This document shows, piece by piece, positions 15,032 through 24,874 of a DNA stretch of 64,000 nucleotides. Numbering within the stretch: position 1 is the stretch's first letter; every line of letters starts with the position of its first letter. This DNA comes from Bacteroidota bacterium. GTDB taxonomy: Bacteria > Bacteroidota > Bacteroidia > Flavobacteriales > Flavobacteriaceae. The notes beneath the pieces were generated by a model. That model saw nothing but the letters and a program-made list of their open reading frames with translations, did no database searches and was not told the DNA's origin. The position numbers and the translations under genes are program-made. Location of the stretch: the NCBI GenBank assembly GCA_024279425.1, contig JAJRRO010000116.1, forward strand, positions 62,001-126,000, read 5' to 3'.

Positions 15032-17560
15032 GTGCTTTTATTTTATATTAATAATCCCAAAACATTGAGATCAACCGTTCTTTTAACCACAAAAAATATT
15101 CAATTTTTCATAATTCTTTTTTTGCTTTCCTCTGGTGCGTCTGCCCAGCTTTCCGGAAGAATTGTTGACGGAATGGACCAATCTCCATTGGAATATGCTA
15201 CGGCTGCCCTTTACAAACAACAGGACAGTACCTTAGTGACAGGAATAATTACGGATGAAGAGGGTGTCTTTACCATTAAAAATACCCAAGGGGGCCTCTA
15301 TTATGTAGAGGCTTCGTTTATGGGATATCAAACCGCAGTTAAAAGTAATATTGAAATAAGAAGACGTAACGAAAAAAAAGATTTGGGAGCTATTTCTTTA
15401 TCTATAGGTGGCCTGCAATTGGATGAAGTAGTCTTGAAAGCTGAAAGAGGCAGAGTCATCAACAAAATAGACCGACAGGTATTTGATGCCAAGACATTTC
15501 AAAATGCCCAGGGAGGCACTGCAACTGATGTACTTCGAAACTTGCCCTCGGTAAGTATTGACGGGCAAGGGGAAATAAGTGTCAGAGGAAGCAAGGGGTT
15601 TTCAGTGTTGCTCAATGGCCGACCCATACAAGGAAATGCCAGTACATTGATTGGTCAATTGCCAGCCAATGCCATAGAACGTGTGGAGTTTATTACAGCT
15701 CCTTCCGCAAAATATGACCCTGAAGGTAAAGCAGGAATCATAAATATTTTGACCAAAAAAGGCGCGGCCGATGGTAGCTTTGCCCAAGTCAACGTTCGAG
15801 GGGGATTGCCCTCTATAGAAACATATGGTAACCCAGTAAACCATCAACGGTATGGTGCCGATGCAACTTATAATCTGCGAAAGGATAAATGGAATATCTC
15901 TATGGGTGCCAATTACCAGCGAAATGACCTCGGGGGTAGAAGGGAAGGGGATGTGTATATTATTGCCAATGATGTTATGACACGACTCCCATCAACTGGG
16001 GAACGTAGTTTTGATGAAATTAATTATAGTGGCCGTTTTACTGTTGATTTCATACCCGACTCCACCAATACCTTTACTTTAGGATTTTATGCCGGAAAAA
16101 GAAGTAAAGATCGCTTGGCCGACATCGTTTATTATGATAACCATGCTGTTAGCCTTGTAGAAAGTGGTAATCGAATGTATACCTTTCAGTATTTCAACCA
16201 TAATTTGAGAAAACGAAAAGGGAATTTTGCCTTGGGTAGTTTTGATTACGGACATATCTTTGCCAATAAATCCCGTTTATCCTCCTCCTTCTTATATGAA
16301 TATACGCTGTTGGGTGGTCCTACTGTCAACCAGAATGTGGGCTATCCCAATACAAGTATTATGTATCAAGATGAATACAACACCAATGATAATCCATTGC
16401 ATGGTGTACGATTTCAATTAAGTTATGCATGGAGGCCTTTTTCCTTTGGAACGCTGGAGACTGGTTATCAATACCGTAATCTGGAACATACCGGTGATTT
16501 TGTATACGAAAGACGTAATAATACCACTGGTAATTTTGAATTGCTTCCTGAATTCTCCAGTGAAGTCGATTTAAAACGCACCATTCATTCAGGATATGCT
16601 CAAGTATCAGGTATGAAGAAAGCTTGGGAATATAATGCCGGACTAAGGATTGAGGCGATGGACCGGGATTTTGATCTTAGGGACAAGAGTAATATCATAG
16701 ATACAACCTACGTACACAACTTTACTAAGCTGTACCCTTCCGCCTCCGTTCAATATGTATCGCCTAAGGGAGCAAAACTTAAAGCTGCTTATAGCAAACG
16801 GGTTGAGCGAACCACTACTTTTAAAATGAACCCCTTTCCAGAACGAGAACATTCCGAAACCTTGGAACAGGGTGATCCTACCTTGCTACCAGAATTCATC
16901 GATTTGGTTGAGCTAGGGATTTCCAAGGATATTTCAGGTGGGCACTCCTTTTTTGCCACAGCTTATTTTAGAAATGTGGAGAATGTGGTGAACCGTGTAA
17001 ATACCATCTATAATGACACTATTTTGAATAGGATTTACTCTAATGTGGGAAATTCAAAGTCCCTAGGACTGGAGTTGGGAGCTCAAATAAATCCAACGGA
17101 AAATTGGTCTAATTTTATTGGCGCCAATATTTATTCCTATTCTATCGATGGTTCTTTTGACAATAGACCCGTGCAAACCGATGCCACTATATATTCCATC
17201 AATGCCAATTCAACCGTCCGGTTCTGGAAGACCGCTTCGGCCCAATTTACCTTTAATTATCTTTCCGCGAGGAATACCGCCCAAGGGGAAGATTCACGAT
17301 TTTATTCGCCCAATCTTACGTTGCGTAAAACCTTTTTGGATGACAGGCTTGTTACCACTTTACAATGGCAGAACATTGATATGGGCTTGTTGGATACCAA
17401 TGAGCAGCTCATAACCACTTATAGACCGAACGAGTTTTATACGACCACAAATTATGTATATGAGGTAGATATGGTACTACTCAATCTTTCATACACCTTT
17501 AAAAATGGTAAAAACCGTTCCAAGTTTATCGATAGCGAATTTGGAAAAAGAGAGTTTTAA
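15032..17560 (+). CDS. TonB-receptor-like outer membrane beta-barrel protein
   Basis: An 842-residue protein of the outer membrane beta-barrel family related to TonB-dependent receptors. A signal peptide ends at ...LSSGASAQ. An Ig-like carboxypeptidase-regulatory domain (about 40-125, GRIVDGMDQSPLEYA) is followed by a plug (about 145-245, ATDVLRNLPSVSIDGQGEISVRGSKG, IERVEFITAPSAKYDPEGKAG) and a long barrel ending at ...SEFGKREF. No ATG precedes the signal; I take the GTG at 15032, with the TTG at 15065 as an alternative. There is no SusD neighbour, so it is not a classical SusCD glycan pair. The ligand is unknown; the dgcN and aminopeptidase neighbours hint at peptide or amino-acid uptake. 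Confidence 0.87.
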   Translation: MLLFYINNPKTLRSTVLLTTKNIQFFIILFLLSSGASAQLSGRIVDGMDQSPLEYATAALYKQQDSTLVTGIITDEEGVFTIKNTQGGLYYVEASFMGYQTAVKSNIEIRRRNEKKDLGAISLSIGGLQLDEVVLKAERGRVINKIDRQVFDAKTFQNAQGGTATDVLRNLPSVSIDGQGEISVRGSKGFSVLLNGRPIQGNASTLIGQLPANAIERVEFITAPSAKYDPEGKAGIINILTKKGAADGSFAQVNVRGGLPSIETYGNPVNHQRYGADATYNLRKDKWNISMGANYQRNDLGGRREGDVYIIANDVMTRLPSTGERSFDEINYSGRFTVDFIPDSTNTFTLGFYAGKRSKDRLADIVYYDNHAVSLVESGNRMYTFQYFNHNLRKRKGNFALGSFDYGHIFANKSRLSSSFLYEYTLLGGPTVNQNVGYPNTSIMYQDEYNTNDNPLHGVRFQLSYAWRPFSFGTLETGYQYRNLEHTGDFVYERRNNTTGNFELLPEFSSEVDLKRTIHSGYAQVSGMKKAWEYNAGLRIEAMDRDFDLRDKSNIIDTTYVHNFTKLYPSASVQYVSPKGAKLKAAYSKRVERTTTFKMNPFPEREHSETLEQGDPTLLPEFIDLVELGISKDISGGHSFFATAYFRNVENVVNRVNTIYNDTILNRIYSNVGNSKSLGLELGAQINPTENWSNFIGANIYSYSIDGSFDNRPVQTDATIYSINANSTVRFWKTASAQFTFNYLSARNTAQGEDSRFYSPNLTLRKTFLDDRLVTTLQWQNIDMGLLDTNEQLITTYRPNEFYTTTNYVYEVDMVLLNLSYTFKNGKNRSKFIDSEFGKREF

Positions 17561-17682
17561 AGAAATAAACGCAGGCTAATAGCGCACGCTATACTTAAAA
17601 GCTATTATTTCATAACTGTTTGGCTATTCTGAGGTATGACTCAATCTTGGGAATCAGAATTCCCATTGGTGGGTTCAGTACG

Positions 17683-18558
17683 TTATTTAAAACCAATTTT
17701 ACTTAGTGCTTTGTGGCTTACTTTTATGGCTTCCAGAGGCTCCATAGTAAAGGTTTTATCTTGTTCGACCATATAATATTTCATACCCGATAATTTTTTG
17801 TGAGTAAGAATCTTGGAAAAATCTATATCTCCGTTTCCAACAGGAGCAAACCTACCTTGATTATCCATATCCTTCACGTGCCATATTTTAAAGCGACCGG
17901 GATATTTCTCAAAATACACAATGGGATTGGCGCCGGCTTTGGTCACCCAGTACAAATCCATTTGAAAATTGACATGTTTGGGATCAGTGTTTTCCAATAA
18001 GAATTCAATAGGTACTATGCCATCCTTATCTTTTTTAAATTCAAAATCATGGTTGTGGTACAATAATTTTAGGCCGGCTTTGGAACATTTTTCACCAAGC
18101 GTGCTCAAAATACGGGCAAGGTTGGCGTTGCCACCTTCCATTCCCATAGATTTTGTCTCTTCAAAAAACTTAAAAAGACCCATGGGAGGTACGGGCACCA
18201 CAAAATATTTGAATCCCACAGCTTTGGCGTCGGCGAACATCGTATCTGCATTATCCAAGGTTACGGCAGCTTGGTGTGTACTAATAGGTTTAAGCCCCAA
18301 TTCTTCAAGTAAATTTTTAAAATCCTTGGGAGACATATTGTAATATTCCCCGTCTATATATCCGGCAGCCTCTATATTTTTATAACCTGCATCGGCCACG
18401 GCCTGTAGAGTGGCCTTGGCATCTTTGTTCATATCATTTCGTACAGTATACAGTGCTAAGCCACCCATTTTTTTTTGTGCTGCGCAATGGAAACTACTTC
18501 CTAAGAAAAGAGTGGCAAATACTAATTTTAATAGTGTTTTACTGAAAGAGTTGGCCAT
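17683..18558 (-). CDS. Exported TIM-barrel sugar phosphate isomerase/epimerase-like protein
   Basis: A 291-residue protein of the xylose-isomerase-like TIM-barrel superfamily with a Sec signal ending ...FHCAAQ. The metal-site motifs are YHNHDFEF (about 173-180), MDLYWVTKAG, WHVKDMD and the C-terminal MVEQD. It is a paralogue of the 23242 gene, sharing LYTVR/LFTIR, YHNH, WHVKDMD and VEQ/LEQ motifs. The superfamily includes sugar isomerases and 3-keto-glycoside enzymes; the substrate is not deducible. It is convergent with the TonB-receptor-like gene and divergent from the aminopeptidase gene. Confidence 0.86.
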   Translation of the reverse strand: MANSFSKTLLKLVFATLFLGSSFHCAAQKKMGGLALYTVRNDMNKDAKATLQAVADAGYKNIEAAGYIDGEYYNMSPKDFKNLLEELGLKPISTHQAAVTLDNADTMFADAKAVGFKYFVVPVPPMGLFKFFEETKSMGMEGGNANLARILSTLGEKCSKAGLKLLYHNHDFEFKKDKDGIVPIEFLLENTDPKHVNFQMDLYWVTKAGANPIVYFEKYPGRFKIWHVKDMDNQGRFAPVGNGDIDFSKILTHKKLSGMKYYMVEQDKTFTMEPLEAIKVSHKALSKIGFK

Positions 18559-18683
18559 GGATTTTTTTAATTTGGATTAACGAATGCTAAAATAGGGAAA
18601 GTTGACAAATAAAAACTATAGATCCAAAATAGTATTACTTTGGTCTAAATAAAAGAAGTGACTTTATTTTTAATAAAATTTTT

Positions 18684-19814
18684 ATGAAAAAAAGAGGCTT
18701 CATTGCAATGATTTTGTTCGTTACAGTGATGAACACCTTTGCCCAGCAGAAACGGTTTAGGGATTATGGTTGGGAAATTGGTGTGCTAAAACCGGGCCGC
18801 TACAATGCTATTACAGATGTTGAGGGTGTGACAGTGGGGCATACTACCTTGAAGATTGGGGATAGTGTTCGAACCGGAGTAACAGCTATTGTACCACACT
18901 CTGGGAATATCTTCCAACAAAAAGTTCCCGCAGCCATTTACATTGGCAATGGTTTTGGGAAATTGGCGGGCTACAGTCAAGTAAAGGAGCTGGGGAATAT
19001 TGAAACGCCCATCATATTGACCAACACCTTAAGTGTCCCAATCGCATCTGATGCCCTTATTACCTATACTTTAGGGTTACCTGGGAATGAACAAATTCGT
19101 TCAGTAAATGCCGTAGTCGGCGAGACAAATGATGGCTATTTGAACGATATTAGAGGGAGACACCTAACCCAGCAACACGTAGTGGAAGCCATAACCAAAG
19201 CACGAACAGGTCTCGTGTCTGAGGGAAATATTGGGGCGGGAACTGGAACCGTTTGTTTTGGATATAAAGGAGGCATCGGGACTTCTTCACGGGTAGTTCC
19301 AAAAGCCTTTGGTGGTTACACAGTGGGGGTGCTTGTACAGACCAATTTTGGTGGGGTATTGGAAATAAACGGAGTACCTATTGCCAAAACATTGGACAAT
19401 TACCCAAAATCCTATAAGTACGATGTGTATGGATCGTGCATGATCATTGTCATGACAGATGCGCCTTTAGATGCCAGGAACTTGGAACGATTGGCCAAAA
19501 GAGCTATAATGGGGCTGGCCAAAACAGGAGGTATTGCCTCCAATGGTAGCGGGGATTACGTAATTGCTGTTTCCACGGCCAAAAAAAATAGGATTCCGTA
19601 TGCGGATACTTCGCTATATCATACAACAGAAACCTTGCGGAATGATGCAATATCCCCATTGTTTTTGGCGACAATTGAGGCTACCGAAGAAGCGATTATC
19701 AATTCTTTATTTGCGGCAAAGACCACAATAGGGAGAGAAGATCATCGTATTGAAGCACTTCCTATTCATCGGGTAATCGAGATTTTGGAAGCGTACCAAG
19801 GTACAAAAAGGTAA
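18684..19814 (+). CDS. P1-family (DmpA-type) aminopeptidase
   Basis: A 376-residue protein with signal peptide (cut near NTFAQ). The DmpA features are ITDVEGVTVGH, TGVTAIVPH, GNIGAGTGTVCFGYKGGIGTSS and the autocleavage site DVYG250-S251CMIIVMTDAPL, where Ser251 would be the N-terminal nucleophile after self-processing. The C-terminal ASNGSGDY is also conserved. DmpA-type enzymes release N-terminal amino acids, including D-residues and beta-peptides, from peptides and amides. The location near dgcA/dgcN suggests a D-amino-acid or peptidoglycan-peptide salvage theme. A membrane adenylate cyclase follows after 12 nt. Confidence 0.9.
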   Translation: MKKRGFIAMILFVTVMNTFAQQKRFRDYGWEIGVLKPGRYNAITDVEGVTVGHTTLKIGDSVRTGVTAIVPHSGNIFQQKVPAAIYIGNGFGKLAGYSQVKELGNIETPIILTNTLSVPIASDALITYTLGLPGNEQIRSVNAVVGETNDGYLNDIRGRHLTQQHVVEAITKARTGLVSEGNIGAGTGTVCFGYKGGIGTSSRVVPKAFGGYTVGVLVQTNFGGVLEINGVPIAKTLDNYPKSYKYDVYGSCMIIVMTDAPLDARNLERLAKRAIMGLAKTGGIASNGSGDYVIAVSTAKKNRIPYADTSLYHTTETLRNDAISPLFLATIEATEEAIINSLFAAKTTIGREDHRIEALPIHRVIEILEAYQGTKR

Positions 19815-19826
19815 GGGCAGTCAATA

Positions 19827-20879
19827 ATGAAATTTAAGACAAAACGAAAACGCGGAATCATTAGGGATTATATAGTAGGATGGACTATTGCCTTTTTGTT
19901 TTTATCAATTGTTAGGGGAGTTGGAACGATTGAGGTGAGTTCGGTACAGTTCGAGTTTTGGGAAACAATTCTGGTATCCATCATTTTCGGTCTTTTTTTT
20001 GGGAGCATTTCGGGATATGCGCAAATACTCATCGAGGAACGCTACTATAGGCGCATATCTATGCAAAGATTGGTAGTGTATAGATTACTTTATGCAATTC
20101 TTTTTCTTTTCTTGATTATACTATTCTCTTATGTTATGGTTACCCAGTTTTTCGGTGAGGTCAAGGGTTTATTGGACTTTGCCTTTGAGCCTGGGAGCAG
20201 TGCCATTTATTTTTATATCATCAGTGCCGATATTTTTATGCTACTGTTACGGCAGGTAAGTCTAATGTTGGGCCAGGATAATCTTTGGAAATTGTTTAAA
20301 GGGAAATTTTATACACCTAGGGAAGAAAATCGCATATTCATGTTTTTGGACTTACAATCCTCAACCCAACATGCTGAAAATTTAGGTCACATAAAGTACA
20401 GTAAAATGATACAGGACTGTTTTAATGACTTAGGGGTGGTTGTTGAGAATGAAGCCGAAATCTACCAATATGTGGGCGATGAAGTCATCCTGACCTGGAG
20501 ATTGAAAGATGGTTTACGAAACCAAAACTGCTTAAATGCCTATTTCAATTTTAAAAATAGACTTATCAAAAAACAAAAGTACTACCACGATAGTTACAAC
20601 TGCCTACCATTTTTTAAGGCCGGACTCAATACTGGGATTGTAACCGTGACCGAAGTAGGCAAATATAAAAAGGAAATAGCTTATCATGGTGATACGATTA
20701 ATACAGCAGCAAGAATACAGGGATTGTGCAATACCTTTAATCAGGAACTTTTGGTGTCGGGAAACCTAAAGAAACAGTTAGATAACTCGAGATTTAGATT
20801 CAAGGAACTTGGGAGTATTTCATTAAAGGGAAAAGAAAATCAAGTATCTATTTATGCTGTATCTAGGGGAGAGAATTAG
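19827..20879 (+). CDS. Membrane-bound class III adenylate cyclase
   Basis: A 350-residue protein. Four predicted TM helices (about 14-31, 45-68, 84-106, 125-148) precede a catalytic domain at 165-345. Metal-binding Asp175 (FMFLDLQSST) and Asp218 (YVGDEV) are present, as are the transition-state pair Asn292 and Arg296 (INTAAR) and the adenine-selecting pair Lys264/Asp289, so ATP should be the substrate and cAMP the product. The small membrane region lacks a recognised sensor. The 12-nt gap to the aminopeptidase gene suggests co-transcription; any functional link is unknown. Confidence 0.9.
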   Translation: MKFKTKRKRGIIRDYIVGWTIAFLFLSIVRGVGTIEVSSVQFEFWETILVSIIFGLFFGSISGYAQILIEERYYRRISMQRLVVYRLLYAILFLFLIILFSYVMVTQFFGEVKGLLDFAFEPGSSAIYFYIISADIFMLLLRQVSLMLGQDNLWKLFKGKFYTPREENRIFMFLDLQSSTQHAENLGHIKYSKMIQDCFNDLGVVVENEAEIYQYVGDEVILTWRLKDGLRNQNCLNAYFNFKNRLIKKQKYYHDSYNCLPFFKAGLNTGIVTVTEVGKYKKEIAYHGDTINTAARIQGLCNTFNQELLVSGNLKKQLDNSRFRFKELGSISLKGKENQVSIYAVSRGEN

Positions 20880-21201
20880 TGGGTTTTTCCAAAATCAAAA
20901 AGATACCCTACGTTTTATTTGAGTCTTTTTGGCTCTAAATTAAATGCTTAATTTAATTTCTCAAGTAAAATTAAGATGAATAATAGTCTTCAATTTTTAT
21001 GTTCTTTATATCCCTTCATTCTTACCAATTTGTTATCTTTTTGTAATCTACTTCAATAGGTAATTGTAAAACCTTAAATAAGGAAATCTCAAAGGATTCA
21101 AATTTTGATTTATATTATTAAACAGTAACTGAAAGATACATACGATATTAGCGAAAGAGAAGATGTAGATACAACAATTAACGCCTAAATAACTGTTTAA
21201 A
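20880..21201. other. AT-rich intergenic stretch
   Basis: No gene, RNA or strong hairpin seen. The 3' part must hold the promoter of the following exported protein. Confidence 0.4.
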
Positions 21202-21648
21202 ATGAAAACAAAATTGAAGAAGCGAATGACCAAAATTTACCTGTTTGCTCTAATAGCATCGTTTATAAGTCTACTTCATGCACAGCAAACTGAAGCAAAA
21301 CCCAATGAGTTATTAAACGCCTTGATCGAAGTTAATGGAGGTTATAAACATATCGCTTCAAAAAAAGATGTGCAATTCACCTACATATATGATAATCAAG
21401 CCAAAGGAAAAGACGTTTCTACAGAACGTCATATTTTTAATGATGAGCATTCTTGGGCCTATTATTTTAACGTAAGTAAGGCGAACAAGGCAGGTTTGGT
21501 CAATCGTTCCTTGGAGGAAGTAGCCCAAAATCAACCAAACGGATATAGGAGCAGGTATCCCTACGACCTAAAATTTGGAGGGGTGTATAAAGGACATAAA
21601 GCGGGCAATATTTCTATGGAAACGGAAAAAGAATTAATAGCCCAATAG
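21202..21648 (+). CDS. Exported hypothetical protein, possibly a truncated hybrid
   Basis: A 148-residue protein with a signal ending ...LLHAQ; the start may be the internal Met9. Residues 35-90 (LLNALIEVNGGYKHIASKKDVQFTYIYD, ERHIFNDEHSWAYY) resemble the first part of longer flavobacterial exported proteins that normally continue for well over 100 further residues. From about residue 95 the style changes to NRSLEEVAQNQPNGYRSRYP, which does not look like the same domain, and the protein stops early. I suspect a deletion fusion of two genes, but I could not identify the donor of the tail. Confidence 0.55.
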   Translation: MKTKLKKRMTKIYLFALIASFISLLHAQQTEAKPNELLNALIEVNGGYKHIASKKDVQFTYIYDNQAKGKDVSTERHIFNDEHSWAYYFNVSKANKAGLVNRSLEEVAQNQPNGYRSRYPYDLKFGGVYKGHKAGNISMETEKELIAQ

Positions 21649-22023
21649 CTCTTAAATACCCAATAAATAAGGTTTAGTTATATTGAATCCAATTTATGGT
21701 GCCAATACCTTGAAATGGCCATAGGACCATTTCATACCAGATGCAATAGAAGGCTTTCTTTGTACCGTCATCGCTCCATATAATTATTTGTTTGTCCTTC
21801 GTTATTCCCGTTTGTTATTTCTAAGTCTTATCGTTCTTTTAAATGAGTGAAGGCATGTTAAAAGGCCATGATTTGTAATGCCATCCGAAAATTTCCAACA
21901 TTATGTCATAACTTGTGTAAAATCAAGACAGTAGTTTTTTAAAATGGAGAATGATTCCCTTTTAAAAAGAAGTATTCATACAGGTCAGTAAAACAAATTG
22001 GTAGGCATGTATAGGAAAAGGTC
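21649..22023. other. Intergenic stretch without visible gene
   Basis: No frame, repeat or hairpin could be supported. It lies between a probably truncated gene and a frameshifted one and may contain decayed coding sequence too diverged to read. Confidence 0.35.
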
Positions 22024-22966
22024 ATGGCACAATACACCTATTTAAATATAACGGACATACAAAATATTCTCATACCCTATGGAGTTAAAAAGGTGCTGTC
22101 CTTTAAGGTGTTAAGTGGGGGATGGGTAAATACCAACTATAAGGTACAAACCCCAACCCAGGATTTTGTGTTGACCATTAGCGAGCAAAAGTCAATTCAA
22201 AAAGCCATATCATTAGCCTCCTTTTTAGTTTATCTTGATCAACATAATTTTACTACTTCTAAAATTGTAAATACACTCAAGGGTGAACTCACCACGGTTT
22301 GGAACCAAAAACCTATTCTATTGAAGGAATTCATAGAAGGAGACATCATCGAAGACTTATCTGAAAACCAATTAACTTATTTAGGTGGGGAATTGGCGAA
22401 ATTACATGGAATTAAACCTCCAGTTTATCTTCCCACAGGGGTAAGTTATGGTATGGAACATTTTGATGAAGTAAAAGTCTACGCTCCCAAGTCCCCTTTT
22501 TATACCTGGCTTAAAAAAGTAAGAACAAGTGTAGAAAATCAAATTACGCCAGATTTACCGAGAGCACTTATACATGGCGACATATTTTTTTAACAATGTA
22601 ATAGTAAGCAAAGATGGGAAGCACGCTACCATCATGGATTTTGAGGATACTTGCCATTACTATCGCGTGTTCGATTTGGGTATGATTCTTATCGGAACGT
22701 GTAGCCATGGAGAGTCCTTATCTCTTTCTAAAGCCGGTCACCTATTAAAAGGATACCAGCAGAAAATTAAACTATTGGAGCTAGAAAAAAATGTATTACA
22801 AGTGTTTACCGCCTATGGAGCCTCGGCAACCGCTTTTTGGAGGCACCAAAATTTTAACTATGTACATATAGATGCTACTCTAAAAGACCATTATTTGGCT
22901 ATGAAAAACTTGGCAGACCATGTAATGGATCTTCCTTCTCGTAGATTTAAAACAATATTGGTTTGA
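22024..22966 (+). pseudogene. Aminoglycoside-phosphotransferase-family kinase, frameshifted at a T7 tract
   Basis: Two overlapping frames make up one 313-residue APH-fold kinase. The first (22024-22593) holds the N-lobe (FKVLSGGWVNTNYKV, LLKEFIEGDII, LGGELAKLHGIKPP) and ends just after the catalytic HGDIFF. The second (to 22966) continues NNVIVSKDGKHATIMDFEDTCHYY, including the metal-binding DFED. The break is a run of seven T at 22585-22591; with six T the Brenner loop HGDxxxxN would be intact. Homologues include homoserine, choline and fructosamine kinases, and the substrate is unknown. It could be a real loss, a phase-variable or slippage-rescued gene, or a sequencing error in a homopolymer. 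Confidence 0.85.
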
Positions 22967-23241
22967 TAAACCAATTAAATAGAAATACCATTTCGGCCAC
23001 TGGCAGGTTTTGGAATTCAAGGGTACAGACTTCTATCCAATTCGAAATTTATGTTTTTTAAGTAGTATAACTTTTTAAACTGTAATGTTAAGTCAATGTC
23101 CCTTATATAACATGGTTGCAATTACCATTAGTAGTGAATCCGATTAAAGAGATGGCTTAGCATTAGTTTATCAACCATGTTGAATTTATTATTTATCTTC
23201 GAAATTGGAGCATCGAAAAATTACTACAATTCCAATTCCAA

Positions 23242-24153
23242 ATGAAGGAAAACAACACCAATGACCGTAGAAGTTTTATAAAACAGTCCGGTTTACTACT
23301 ATCGGCCGCCATGGTTCCACTTTCTGATTTTTCTATGACAAGTAAAAAGAAATATAAGATGGGGCTGCAGCTCTTTACCATTCGAGATGCCATGGAAAGA
23401 GACCCCATTGGGAGTTTAAAAGCAGTAAGGGCCCTGGGATATGGGGATCTCGAGATCTATGGATATAATGGGGAAGAGGATACCTACTATGGCTATAAGA
23501 CAGCCGATTTCAAAAAAATATTGGAGGACCAGGATCTGACTACCTCTAGCGGGCATTACAATCTACCTGCCTTTTATGACCGATCCAAGGAAGATCTTAT
23601 GCGTTATGTGGATCAATGTATTACCGGTGCCCATACCTTGAAACAGGATTATATCACCTGGCCTTGGTTGGATCCCAAATTCAGGACTATTGAAGGGTAT
23701 AAAAAACTTGCTGGAATATTGAATGCCATTGGGGAGCGCGTCACCAAAGGAGGTTTGGGTTTTGCTTATCATAACCACGGTTTTGAATTTGATGACCATA
23801 AGGGTGAAATAGGGTATGATATCATCCTAAAGGAAACCGGCCCTGAATTGGTAAAACTGCAATTGGATTGGTATTGGGTCATGCATTCGTCAAAACTTCG
23901 TCCGGCTGAATGGATTGCCATGGATCCTAAGCGTTATGTGATGTGGCATATTAAGGACATGGACAAAGTGACTCGGGATTATTCCGAATTGGGCAACGGC
24001 TCTATAGACTACAATCAAATTTTGCCAGAAGCCTCTCAGGAAGGGTTGGAATTCTATTATTTGGAACAAGGGGGCAATTTTGCCCAAAATTCCATGCAAA
24101 GTATTACGGACAGTGCTGCGTATTTTAAAAGACATCTGCAAAAATATTTGTGA
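23242..24153 (+). CDS. Exported TIM-barrel sugar phosphate isomerase/epimerase-like protein
   Basis: A 303-residue protein with a twin-arginine-like N-terminus (DRRSFIKQSGLLLSAAM), suggesting Tat export of a folded metalloprotein. The TIM-barrel motifs are GLQLFTIRD, YHNHGFEF, LQLDWYWV, MWHIKDMD and YYLEQGG. It belongs to the same superfamily as the 17683 gene. A decayed copy of its C-terminus lies downstream (about 24385-24520), showing that this family was once duplicated here. Substrate unknown; probably carbohydrate-related. Confidence 0.87.
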   Translation: MKENNTNDRRSFIKQSGLLLSAAMVPLSDFSMTSKKKYKMGLQLFTIRDAMERDPIGSLKAVRALGYGDLEIYGYNGEEDTYYGYKTADFKKILEDQDLTTSSGHYNLPAFYDRSKEDLMRYVDQCITGAHTLKQDYITWPWLDPKFRTIEGYKKLAGILNAIGERVTKGGLGFAYHNHGFEFDDHKGEIGYDIILKETGPELVKLQLDWYWVMHSSKLRPAEWIAMDPKRYVMWHIKDMDKVTRDYSELGNGSIDYNQILPEASQEGLEFYYLEQGGNFAQNSMQSITDSAAYFKRHLQKYL

Positions 24154-24261
24154 TTAAACGGTGTCCTGGGTTGTTAATGGGAACGATGAAGTATTTTTTC
24201 CGTAGGGTCCTTTTCTTTGCTGGAATGAACTAATATTATGGTTTATTTTTGAAGTAAATAC

Positions 24262-24520
24262 GTGAAATCCAGCTCAAACCTCCTTTTTATTATAGAGGCC
24301 TTCTTTGCAATTTATGTGATTTGGGGGTCTACCTATCTGTTAAACAAAATAGCAGTGGCAGAATTACCGCCATTAATCCTAGCCGAAGCTTTCCGTTCCA
24401 GGCTCGAGTACCATTAAATGGAACATAGCGGTAATTATACTTAAAATTCCATTCAAAGTATCATGGACAATACCACTTATGTTAAGGAACATCAGGAAAG
24501 CTGCCTTCATAAAACAGGCC
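24262..24520 (+). pseudogene. Chimeric pseudogene: EamA N-terminus fused to decayed TIM-barrel C-terminus
   Basis: From the GTG at 24262 the frame reads KSSSNLLFII...IYVIWGSTYLLNKIA, matching the intact EamA gene at 6610 through AELPP. At about 24382 the similarity stops and the same frame continues EAFRSRLEYH, stop, MEHSGNYT, stop, NSIQSIMDNTTYVKEHQ. That aligns with EASQEGLEFYYLEQGGNFAQ and NSMQSITDSAAYFKRHLQ at the end of the 23242 gene. The two stops replace Tyr (TAT to TAA) and Gln (CAA to TAA). A deletion therefore joined the start of one gene to the end of another, followed by mutational decay. Confidence 0.8.
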
Positions 24521-24874
24521 ATTGCAGGTGTTACACAACCTCCAACAAATCCACTTTCCTAAAAATTTGGGGGCTGCCCTGTATTCTGATAGTGTTAAAT
24601 GCGCCCCCTTTGTAGGAATTATCCAGAAAGATGGGATTGTTCTTCGTATATTTATGTATTGATAGTAACCTATCGGTACTTCACGCCCCCCGAAGGATTA
24701 ATGAACTTATATTGCTCTTGTTTACAGAGTAAAATGTCTAGCCTGCCCCAAGCAGCTTAATTACATATAGCATACAAAGAAGTAGGGCGCCAACCCGACT
24801 TACTTCAGTGGGAACCATTATAATTGTATCCGTAATAACAAATTACGAAACAATTAGCCCCTATTTAATAAATT
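24521..24874. other. Non-coding or decayed stretch
   Basis: No readable frame or hairpin. It follows the chimeric pseudogene and probably is further decayed sequence. Confidence 0.35.

Noticed and set aside
17118-17414. 98-codon plus frame inside the TonB-receptor-like gene
   Set aside because: Pro-rich out-of-frame reading of the barrel region; no independent support.
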